A stretch of 64,000 nucleotides of DNA from Chaetoceros tenuissimus (Eukaryota > Bacillariophyta > Thalassiosirophyceae > Chaetocerotales > Chaetocerotaceae): NCBI GenBank assembly GCA_021927905.1, contig BLLK01000022.1:2356001-2420000 (forward strand), written 5' to 3'. A program made the position numbers and the translations under genes. Shown one piece after another: positions 40,636-50,280 of this stretch (position 1 is the first letter of the stretch; each line of letters starts with the position of its first letter). The notes below the pieces were generated by a model. It ran no database searches. It worked only from the letters and a program-made list of their open reading frames with translations, and was not told the DNA's origin.

Positions 40636-41036
40636 TTTAAATTATTTGGATGTATGGATGAGATAGACAGACAGGTATTGGTTGGCCAGTGGATACAAGC
40701 GCTTTTGCATTGAAATCGGAAATTGAAGAAGAATTGAATTTCAAGTTGAAATTGGCCGAAACATATCTTTGTGACGAGTGCCCCCAGGTAGTCGCGGATA
40801 AATCTATTTATCTGGCTATGCAAAAATTCAGCTACGTACGTACTACTCTTAGTACTTCTTCTCTTCTACTTTGGACTTCAACACTCAACACTCAACACTC
40901 AACACTCAACACTCAACACTCAACACTAACACTCAACACTTCAACCTCAACTAATTTCACTCAATAAATTCTTTCAATTAAATAGAGTATTGGAAGAAAG
41001 TAGATTTACTTTTATCACTTTCCATTTGTTGTATAG
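40636..41036. other. Divergent promoter region of two plastid-protein genes
   Basis: Head-to-head spacer between the light-harvesting gene and the 41037 gene. It contains the CAACACT tandem repeat (separate entry). Short frames here are unsupported. Confidence 0.45.
40879..40940 (+). repeat. Heptanucleotide tandem repeat (CAACACT)n
   Basis: Seven perfect CAACACT units (40879-40927), then one unit lacking its first C, then one more perfect unit. The unit is unlike telomeric repeats. It lies about 240 bp upstream of the light-harvesting gene start and about 100 bp upstream of the 41037 gene. Confidence 0.9.
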
Positions 41037-41555
41037 ATGAAATTGAGAAATATTATTTTCATTGGATCAGGCTTGGTAGGAGTTCAGGCTTTTGTAACCG
41101 TAGGAAATTTGCAGCGGAAAACAAGTAATAAATGTAAACTTCACTCCATTTTTGATGATGACAAGCCAGAGAGTGGCAATGAGTTTGAAGGTTTTAATCC
41201 ATTTAACAGAAAAGAAACAATAGCTCAACGGAGAGCACCGCAAGTTTTAGGATCTTCCACTATTTCTGTACGAAAAATGATTCTGAAAGAAGTAATGTCA
41301 GATTTATTGAGTGCAGACGAATCTGATTATGAAAGAATATTGCTTGAGAATGAAGAACTCATTATGGAACCTCTATTAGAAGATGATGCAGTCATGGACG
41401 AAGATAGCATATATGAACCAGGCATGACTAGAGAAGAAAGATTTGAAAGATATGAATCGACAATGATGGATAGAGAATCCAAGGCAGTAAACAAGAGTGT
41501 TCAAAAGATACTCTCATCTATGAGGCTTTTTGTGATGAGTCGTAAGCCATACTAG
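41037..41555 (+). CDS. Plastid-targeted protein of unknown function, 172 aa
   Basis: Starts MKLRNIIFIGSGLVGVQAFVTVGN, a signal peptide with Gln-Ala-Phe at the cleavage site, a plastid presequence of diatom type. The mature part has TIAQRRAPQVLGSSTISVRKMILKEVMSDLL, an acidic middle (ENEELIMEPLLEDDAVMDEDS) and EPGMTREERFERYESTMMDRESKAVNKSVQKILSSMRLFVMS at the end. It looks helical and soluble, with no membrane span. I do not recognise it. Its divergent promoter is shared with the light-harvesting gene, which may suggest co-regulation. Confidence 0.65.
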   Translation: MKLRNIIFIGSGLVGVQAFVTVGNLQRKTSNKCKLHSIFDDDKPESGNEFEGFNPFNRKETIAQRRAPQVLGSSTISVRKMILKEVMSDLLSADESDYERILLENEELIMEPLLEDDAVMDEDSIYEPGMTREERFERYESTMMDRESKAVNKSVQKILSSMRLFVMSRKPY

Positions 41556-41619
41556 TTGTATTTTTACTTAGAAATTTGTTACTTATTTCATATATGAATA
41601 TGCTTATTATTGAACAAAA

Positions 41620-44152
41620 CTAACCAATTTGGATTGTGTCCAATTCTGCAAAACGCTTTTGTTCTGATGAAGTAAGAGGAGCATCGCGCTCATCCTTAGC
41701 CATATGATCCCAGTTATCAAATGCCTCTACATCTAATGGATTCTTCACATTCGGTTTCCAAGGAGCACGGAACACCTTTTTAGAAAGCTTTGAAAAGTCA
41801 ACATCCTTCAACCACGGATGAGTCTTAATATCCTTTGCTCCTCCAGCAAGGTTTCCTAAACGCAATGATGGTTTGGTCTCAAAAAGCTTCGTGCAAAGAC
41901 TTACAACTTCTGGGCTTGCACGTCGAGAAAGTCTATATTTTCCCTTTACAATTCCCTTGAACAGAGTCATTTGGTCAGTTCCATAGTCTTGGAAAGGAGT
42001 GTCACCAGTGCACATCTCGTGTACAAGAATTCCCCATGACCAATAATCGCAAGCCTTGTCGTGACCTCTTCCAAGAATTACCTCAGGAGCAATATACCAA
42101 GGTGTCCCACACAAAGTGAAAGTCTTTCCCTTCACCTCCTTTGCAAATCCAAGATCAACAATGACTGCATAACCATCGGAATCAATCAAAACATTTTCAG
42201 GCTTCAAATCTCTGTATAGAATAGAGTGGAAATGCATGTAATGTAATCCCTCGAGGATACAGGAGGAATAGAATTTGGAGTCTCTTTCTGGTAAAATCAT
42301 GTTTTTGTGGTTCTTCATTACGGAGTAAAGCTCTCCTCCTTGCACAAGGTTCAGAAGCATCATAACAGATTTATCATCTTGGTAAACATTCACCATCTTA
42401 AGAATAAATGGGTGGTCAAGGTGTGCCATAACTTTAACTTCACGAATAGCTCCATCGACCTGATTGTGTTTGATGAGTTGGCGCTTTCTTTGTACTTTCA
42501 GAGCATAAGCCTCGGTGGTACCATTCTTTTCACGACTGACAAGCCAAACCTTTCCAAAGGTACCAACTCCCAAAAGACGGTGTCTCTTCAAAGACTCAAT
42601 TGGAATTTGCATAGAAGCCTTCAACGATTCTTTTTGTGCTGCCAACTCTTTTGGATCCTTATTAAGACGACTCAAGGAACGAATAACAATCTTAAGTTCC
42701 GTTCTAGACAAAAATCCTACAACTGCGTCCTCGACAGCTGTGGCAGTAGCAATTGGATTTTTATGAAATATTGTGCTTGTGATTCCAAAGTTTCCACCGG
42801 TGGTTACTTCTCTATTCTTTGTCTGACCAGATGCAGACTTAACATCAACCTTTCCACTTCTTACAAAAAAAATTCCAGAATCCCCCTTTTCACCCTCTTT
42901 GTAAAGCGTAGTTCCAGCTTCGACAGTTTTGTCAACGATACGAGAAGCAAGTTCGTCAAACTCCAATTCCTCTAGATCAGAGTTTGTGAAGACCGGAATA
43001 GATTTCTGTTTGCATGGAGATTCTGGTTAAAAACAAATAAAAACAAAAACCCATATAATGTTCAAAAATATAACTTACCAATGTTCTCAGATCAGTCGCC
43101 TTCTTCAACAAATCTTCAAGAGTTCCCACCGACTGCAAGAAATCTTCTCTTGTGAGAACAAGAGTAGTACAATCCTCATCAGCTACGATATTTGCAGCTC
43201 TAGGTTCTGCAGTTACAATAGCTCTTTCACCAAAGAAATCTCCAGCCTTGTATTGATGGTCAGCGTATTTCCCTCCTCCAGCTTCAATATCTTTTGCAGT
43301 TACAGTTCCATCCTTCAAAATGAAAAATTCGTGACCAGTAGTTCCCTTCTTGATGATGAGATCTCCCTTTTGGAAGGACTTCTCAGAAGTAGCACTTGCA
43401 ATCTTTGCAAGGTATTCATCAGTCAAACCATTGAAAATAGATACCTTGCGGAGAACATCAATTGTTTCTTTATCTCCGCTCAATCTTCCATTAGCAAGGA
43501 TCTGCCTGAAAGTGGTCTGATCTACTCTCCAAAGTTTACAAGGCTCTGCTGCAACACATGTTGCTGCTCTAGGGCAATCATACAAAAGAGCAAGGTCACC
43601 AAATGCCTTTCCTTTTCCTGCTTCACCTACACGCTCGGAAGCCACAGTGAATTCAACTTTTCCGCCACCAATGATGTAAAAATAATCTCCGATGTCACCC
43701 TCTTTGATGATAGTAGATCCGGTATCAGCACTGGTGCTTTCGAATGCATCAAGCAAAATGGACATTTCCTCTTTGCCCACTCCTCCAAAAATGAAGTTAT
43801 CTTGGATGGTACCCTTGATGAAATCCCTTTCAGCATCGCTCTTGTCAAATTTTGGAAAAACATAATTTTCATCTACCTGTACAGGGCTCATGAAGATATT
43901 TGCCAAACGAGCACCGCCCTTTCCACTAGTAGCAGTTTCATTCTGTGCTCCACCACCAAGGATCATTACAGACTCCCTTGCTTTGTGCTTGAGAGCAGGT
44001 ACAGCTGGATTTGATGTTAAGTCAGAAACCTTTCTAGAGTATGCCGATTGTCGATCAGAAGCATTATTTCCAGAGTCCTGGGGAGCAGCTCTCGAGCGAA
44101 CGGCTCCTGGTGGAGAGGATGAAGAAGATTCAGAACTTGTGCAAATTCCCAT
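41620..44152 (-). CDS. Cyclic-nucleotide-dependent protein kinase (PKG-like), three cNMP-binding-type domains, 819 aa, two exons
   Basis: Exon 1 is 44152-43079 and exon 2 is 43005-41620, with a 73-nt phase-0 intron (GTAAGT...AAACAG). The N-terminus MGICTSSESS fits myristoylation and palmitoylation. Three cyclic-nucleotide-binding folds follow. Their phosphate-binding cassettes are FGDLALLYDCPRAATC (184-199), FGERAIVTAEPRAANI (307-322) and FGITSTIFHKNPIATA (431-446). The third lacks the Glu and Arg that hold the nucleotide. The AGC-type kinase domain starts at LGVGTFGKVWLV (about 503), with YALKV, YRDLKPENVL, IVDLGFAKEV (DLG in place of DFG), TLCGTPWYIAPEV and the AGC tail VFRAPWKPNVKNPLDVEAF. 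In this family cyclic nucleotide binding relieves autoinhibition. Probably a membrane-tethered cGMP or cAMP effector. Confidence 0.87.
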
Positions 44153-44729
44153 GTTGGTTAAATGCCTTTGGACGGAAGATCGCTAAGTATGAACTAAGGG
44201 TATTTTTAAGATACGTTTCCTTCCTCTCAAACTATCAAAGGTTGAACGAGAGAGGAGCACCGCCATTTTTCATCATTCCAGCATACAAGAAAGAGAATAT
44301 GTTCTGCTCACGCGCCACACGGAAGATATATCTTAAAATGACATAAAATAGAGAACTATGGCATTACTTTAGTACTATTACTTGTAGATTTGACGCGATT
44401 TGTCTATCCATATTGGAGTAGGTAGATACGAAAAACGAAAAAGAGTCACGAATCCATCGAATCCGTTTCGCTTTAGGGGTTCGTACTTTTACTAAAGTAT
44501 GGTACCTTATTCTCTTTTTATTATAATTGAAAATACCAAATCACTGCTTTCCAAAAAATATATGAAAAAATCTGAATCCAAATGGTGTTCACATTATCTT
44601 TTGTCTGTGTTATGTTTGATTACTATGACTTGAGCTGTAATTATTTTTACCTATATAATAGATGCTGTCATCAATCCATGCCTATTTATTTCTTAAGCCA
44701 TGATTTTGATTCAACCGCTAAAAACATCA
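44153..44729. other. Spacer between two minus-strand genes
   Basis: Promoter region of the PKG-like gene and 3' region of the cyclophilin gene. Short frames at 44582 and upstream are unsupported. Confidence 0.45.
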
Positions 44730-45582
44730 TTACAATTCCCCAGACTCTGCTATCCTCAGAGTCAATCTTGGTTTCCCCTTTGAACCAGAAACTGGTACAG
44801 CTTCACATTTGCGAACTACCAACATGCTTGCGTCATCTAAAACTTTTCCAAATACGCAATGCTTTCCATCAAGCCTATATCAGTTCAAACATTCAAAGTT
44901 TATCAGAACTGCAATATGAAACCGTAAAATTGAAAAGTGTGTACATTCATCAAGAAAAATCAATACTTACCAGTCACATTTTTGACAAGTTATAAAAAAC
45001 TGACATCCATTAGTATTTGGACCGCTGTTTGCCATTGATAATAATCCCGCAGTATCATGTTTATATAAGAAATTCTCGTCTGGAAAAGGTGCTGAATTAT
45101 ATATAGATGTTTTACCAGTACCATCATGATTGAGAAAATCCCCTCCTGCAAATGGCACAAACATGTGAGTTGTTAGCCAAATGAAATATTTGTCAGCGTT
45201 CGAAACATTTTGCATACAAACCTTGTATCATGAAATCTTTGATGACTCTATGAAAAGTGGAATTCTTATAGCCGATCGGGTTAGATGTAGGTGTAGGAAG
45301 ATATTCACCCGTACAGAACTGACGGAAATTTTCACAAGTAATTGGGCACTATTCAAAACAAAAGAATGAAGAGAGAGGGATGAGTAAAACCAATATCTGA
45401 AAAGAGGACCATTGAAAGAAAGTCAAGCGTGAATATCTTACCTCTTTTACAAATAGTTCCATTTTAATTCTACCTAAAGGTGTAGACTTTCCTATTTCAC
45501 CCATTTCGATATCGAAAAATACAACTTTATTTCCCTTTTCTATTGCTGCCATAACAGCAGGATCTGGACCTAGCGTGTTCAT
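44730..45582 (-). CDS. PPIH: Cyclophilin, PPIH type (peptidyl-prolyl isomerase), 195 aa, four exons
   Basis: Exons 45582-45442, 45348-45222, 45145-44971 and 44874-44730; introns of 93, 76 and 96 nt, phases 0, 1 and 2. The start is ATG 45582 ([17 protein letters not shown]). The spliced protein reads [70 protein letters not shown], then [17 protein letters not shown] and ends IAESGEL. The catalytic His-Arg pair and the Trp of the cyclosporin pocket are present. NFRQFCTGE with a short insertion before IGYK, and the CDW motif, match the U4/U6 snRNP cyclophilin PPIH. It assists spliceosome assembly or protein folding in the nucleus. Four exons in 850 bp make it the most intron-dense small gene here. 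Confidence 0.9.
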
Positions 45583-45688
45583 TTCATTCAAATTATTTTG
45601 AGAGACACAAGCTAGTATGTTAGAAGTGGAGAGATTGTTGTAAACAAATTAGGAATACTGATTTGGTGTTCAATAGAAAGCTAAATAA
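45583..45688. other. Short spacer ending at the first AATAA repeat boundary
   Basis: Upstream flank of the cyclophilin gene. AATAA at 45684-45688 marks the left edge of the 551-bp repeat pair. Confidence 0.5.
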
Positions 45689-46239
45689 GTTGGTTGCATT
45701 CGCAAAGTGGGGCCGCGCCTTTCACCCCTTTGATTGGCAAGCCAAAAACCTGTTTGATTTGTAGAACGAGCTTCCAAGAAGCCGGTCGTGTCCCCCGCGC
45801 TGAAGCGCTCACACCGTCGCAATAATTAAGGGCAACTACGTAACGTAAGATAGTATGTATTTTCAATCCCATTGATTCAAACCTTAAATGTGACAGAAAG
45901 CGTGGAATTGACCTGTCAATATGCATAATTTCGCTTGAATATGTTTTGAATTAATTTCTGCGACAGTCTGCAAAAAACGATAAATGTGTTTGTGGTCTTA
46001 TATCTCCATACACAAGAGCACAATTCCAAAACCCTATATTGTCCCTAGTTAATATAGATATGAAGATTCTTATTTTATACTATCAATACAGCATATTCTG
46101 AAATGGAGTTGATATTAGGTTTGGAAATTTCGTTTCTGCGACAAAATTCAAAAAAAAAAGGTAGGTCTCCAATAGGGCGATACTGGCTCTTTAACGTATA
46201 TGACGCGGGCTGAGGAATATCGGGGCGCAGCCCCAATAA
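45689..46239. repeat. 551-bp repeat unit, copy 1
   Basis: Begins GTTGGTTGC and ends in a GC-rich hairpin (GGGGC-GCA-GCCCC) followed by AATAA. It differs from copy 2 by only a few substitutions and single-base indels. It also holds GCGCTGAAGCGC (short palindrome) near 45797. The minus strand has open frames (for example KSQYRPIGDLPFFF), but the copies do not keep one long frame. It looks like a non-autonomous mobile element or satellite unit. Confidence 0.85.
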
Positions 46240-46790
46240 GTTGGTTGCGGTGCAAAGTGGGGCCGCGCCTTTCACCCCTTTGATTGGCAAGCCAAAAAAC
46301 CTGTTTGATTTGTAGAACGAGCTTCCAAGAAGCCGGTCGTGTCCCCCGCGCTGAAGCGCTCACACCGTCGCAATAATTAAGGGCAAATACGTACCGTAAG
46401 ATAGTATGTATTTTCAATCCCATTGATTCAAACCTTAAATGTGACAAAAAGCATGGAATTGACCTGTCAATATGCATAATTTCGCTTGAATATGTTTTGA
46501 ATTAATTTCTGCGACAGTCTGCAAAAAACGATAAATGTGTTTGTGGTCTTATATCTCCATACACAAGAGCACAATTCCAAAACCCTATATTGTCCCTAGT
46601 TAATATTGATATGAAGATTTGTATTTTATACTATCAATACAGCATATTCTGAAATGGAGTTGATATTAGGTTTGGAAATTTCGTTTCTGCGACAAAATTC
46701 AAAAAAAAAAGGTAGGTCTCCAATAGGGCGATACTGGCTCTTTAACGTATATGACGCGGGCTGAGGAATATCGGGGCGCTGCCCCAATAA
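46240..46790. repeat. 551-bp repeat unit, copy 2
   Basis: Head-to-tail with copy 1, the same length, ending in a near-identical hairpin (GGGGCGCTGCCCC) and AATAA at 46786-46790. AATAA therefore occurs at the left edge, the junction and the right edge of the pair. Confidence 0.85.
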
Positions 46791-47989
46791 ATCTATCATC
46801 ACACAAACTACCATACCTACGATGTACCATACGATGTAAGTACGTACAAGAATCCAACATCGAATTAAAAAAAACATTTTTGGTTCATTACTATCCCCCC
46901 AACCCCCAGTCAAGTTCTCGTAAAAGGGCTAGCACACTTGCTATCTGATCCTTCCAGTCTTGACGACGGAAGGAAAGATTCGATTCTCCCTGTTAGACGT
47001 CTTAATGATCTTTACAGGTTACATGCTACGCATACACTACGTCAGAAACATTTCACTGCATACACTTTTATCAATTCGAAATACAACATCCAAGCACAAC
47101 TTGAACTTCTGGAACCTGGAACGTTTCTCATAGTTGAAATCATCACAATTCTTGGAGAACTTTTTCAAACAAAAAGTATCGTGAGACAAAGAGTGATAAA
47201 AATTGAAGGGTCTCCAGACTGCCAAAAGGGAGGAAGGGAGAACCTTTCAGGATAGTTGTGGTAATCTCAACCATTATGTATACGGAGAGGAAGGTGATGA
47301 TGAATGCGCGTGACGTGCTTCGCTGGGAGGCTCATCGACATGTACTCGGTCCAAAATAAACAATAAAGACAATTATTTCTCCGATAATTCTTGTTCATAC
47401 TTAATAGTTTTCGGAGGAAAGACAAATGTCTCTTTCCTCATTCCTCAAAAGTGTATACACTATTTCCTCTTTCTGCTGACGCTTTGAAAACATGTAAACT
47501 ATTAGTAAAGTCATTGTAAATTACTGATAAAATACGATTGAGTCACGACTTCAGACAAGGATGACTGGTCAAATTTGGGCTATAAATATTATATTTTTAT
47601 GTAAATAGTTTGAGTTTGTACATTTTTAGCTTGACCGGAAGGACTTGAAACAGCATACAATTTTGCTTGCAGCATAACAATGAATTGCATGGATCACAAC
47701 GCTTCTCCTTGTACAATCTTATTAAAGTTCACTTTACTGACAATCTCCATTGCATTACATATTTGTATAGTTTCCACACTATCTCAAACTGACGATATCA
47801 CTGCACAAAGCATATTTTATAGCTTCTACTAGTCGTTCCTATCAGTTTAGACTGCATTCCCTTCCCATCAGCACGATTGATTTTTCTCGACTGCATAAAG
47901 AATAATTCCGCCGTCACCTCGACTGGTCTCAACTCCCGAACTTCCAATATACATAAAATCAAAAGAGCCATTACTTATCCCAGCACAAA
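46791..47989. other. Intergenic region after the repeat pair, about 1.2 kb
   Basis: A 105-codon frame at 46938-47255 has no recognisable motif, and its start is not an ATG. The remainder is AT-rich 5' region of the RING/Q-rich gene. No RNA gene is recognised. Confidence 0.4.
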
Positions 47990-50108
47990 ATGCCCAAGTT
48001 ACAGATCTCCACTGTGATCATACCAAACAATGGTATGAATGGTATCTCCGCCATGAAGGGGGTGTCTATGAATAATAGTCCACCTCCGAAAATACACACG
48101 AAACAGAATGTTGCCCCTCCAGGTATCAATTCTTCTCCACTAGACCTGATTCAAGAATTACTCCAAGATGAATTTACCTGTCCAGTTTGCTACCAGCCGT
48201 GTAGAAATACCTATATTAACACCACCTGCAACCGCCGGTATTGCAGCTCTTGTATAGGGGAAGGTATTTCCAAATGCAACACTGAGTGTGCAACCTGTAG
48301 CAAGATTGTTCCTGCAAATACTCAAGAAAACACCGTAAAGCGTGATCTCAGTGCAGACAGAGTTGTAAGTGTCTTATGTTTTCAATTTTAAAGCAAGTAA
48401 TCAAGTAGGGGTACATTCTCTAACATTATCTTTTTCTTTTTTCCGACAGATTTCAGGTTTGTTGAGAGTTATTGATGCTATGAATTCTTCACCTTATCCA
48501 CAGCAACAAGGCATCCAGACTTCCTCTTCTAATGCATCTTCCTCTAGAAACGTGAGTCCACATGAGTCCTCTCCGGCACAAGTAAAGGTTCAATCCTCAC
48601 CTGAGAAGACTGAACTAAAAGCTAGGGTGGTCAAGGAAGAAAATGAATCCACCAAGAATACGGAGGAAGAGAAGAAGTCAGGTAGAGAACCTGCAAACGG
48701 AAACAATCTTCTCCTTTTAGCAGATGCTATGATGAAACTTAAGGACAGTAATCATCAAAAGTCCAATGTGGTATCTTCGGCATCCTTGGATGAGGACCCT
48801 CAACAGAAGAAACAGCCTAATTCCTCTAATATAAGCTTGAGCAAGTCTAGTAGCCTCACTTCAAATCTTTACCAGCCTTCTGCAAATCAAGAATGGGAAG
48901 AGCGAAAGAAGAGAGCTTTTGATGCCCAAGCTGAACTTCATGAAAGAGCACAACATGAAAGGGCACAACGCATGCCAAAACTCGCCAAGCATGATGTCAA
49001 TGACCGCAGGATGAATTTTCAAAATAATTCAAACATGGGCGGTGCTGGAATGCAAAATGCCAAGGTGATGGAAATGAATAACGATAACATGGATAATTAT
49101 CGTCGCATGAAAAATGATCACATGAACGGTAATAGGAACATGCCTTTTGACAATCAAATGCCCAACCAGATGCGCCAGCAATTTGAGTTCGCTAATAATA
49201 GCACTGAACAATATGGAGGCAACAACATGAATATGATAATGCAAAACGGCCAGATGCAACGTAACATGAATCAAAGCATGAATCAACGCCAATTTGATAA
49301 TTACTCGCCTCAAATGGCTGTAATGATGGTCAGGCAACAGCAGCATGGAAAAGATTCTTCATTTGACCATTCGCAACAACAAATGATGGCCAAGATTGCA
49401 CTTCAACAGCGTAATCTTCAACAGCAACAACAAGGTATGCAGCAGCAGCAACAACAACATCAACAACAGCAGCAGCAAATGCCACAACTAGGTATGCCGC
49501 AGCAGCAGCAACAGTCCTTTCGTATGCAACAACAGCAAAGTGTACAGCAACAAGAAATGAAAATGCAAGCACATTTTCAGAACCTAATTCCTGGGCAAGG
49601 GCAATTCCAAAGTCGTCGTGTTCAACAACCTAGTTCTTCCCCCAACTTTGCGACTGTAAACAACAAGAAATTCCCAATTTCCGGGGAAAGAGCTGCTGGA
49701 ATGAAGGTGGTTGAGCCATCTGATGCGAGTCTTGCAACTTCCTTTTCATTCGCTGTTCTTAGTGAAGTTGAATCCTGTTGTTTCAGATCCAATGATTCAA
49801 CAGGAAAGAGGAAGTTACCCATCGGCTTTTCAGGGCTTGCTTGTAAATACTGTCAAGGAAATTCAAAACAACTGGGCGGTCGTCTTTTCCCAAGTACTAT
49901 CAAAACTATGAGTGATACCAACAAGACTTTATTGCCAATGCATACTCATTTGATGAGGTGCCCATTTGTTCCAAAGGACACAAAGCTCAAACTTGAATCA
50001 CTGAAAAGTTCCCATTATCACGAGAAGAAGAATGAACGCATCTACGGAAGTCAGAAAAGATTTTTTTCTAATATCTGGCGCAGAATTCATGGAACTGATC
50101 CTGTATAA
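47990..50108 (+). CDS. Degenerate-RING, Gln-rich protein with C-terminal Cys/His domain, 677 aa, two exons
   Basis: Exon 1 is 47990-48364 and exon 2 is 48450-50108, with an 85-nt phase-0 intron (GTAAGT...CCGACAG). A RING-like finger spans about residues 64-105 (FTCPVCYQPC, TTCNRRYCSSCI, CATCSK). The His ligand usually found in C-x-H-x-[FY]-C is Arg here. The middle is Asn/Met- and Gln-rich, with long Gln runs from CAG/CAA codons (about 480-530), typical of transcription regulators. The C-terminus (about 590-675) has GLACKYCQG, GGRLFPSTIKTMSDTNKTLLPMH, THLMRCPFVP and YGSQKRFFSNIW, a Cys/His module I recall as recurrent in diatom proteins but cannot name. An E3 ligase or transcription-linked role is inferred. 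Confidence 0.7.
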
Positions 50109-50280
50109 AGCAAAGAGGAGTACTTTCTAAAGAGTGCACATAACTTAAAAAACACTGCTTCTAAAAACAAGTAGTTGATTTATGGCTCTAGTAATTTCAA
50201 CTTTGAAATGCCGTTATGAGTTAAAATATTTGTTATTACTTTACTATTGTAATTTAGCATATTTTTGGAATGGAATTATT

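Noticed and set aside
40879-40940. CAACACT array as telomere-like sequence or CRISPR
   Set aside because: The unit differs from known telomere repeats, there are no spacers, and it lies mid-contig in a eukaryotic promoter region.
46930-47000. Possible tRNA suggested by GATTCGATTC near 46976
   Set aside because: The flanking bases do not form a full T stem, and no acceptor, D or anticodon stem can be found upstream at the right distance.
46938-47255. 105-codon plus-strand frame beside the repeat pair
   Set aside because: Its start is not an ATG, it has no motif and no splice partners, and it lies in a repeat-rich spacer. It could be a decayed fragment but cannot be supported.
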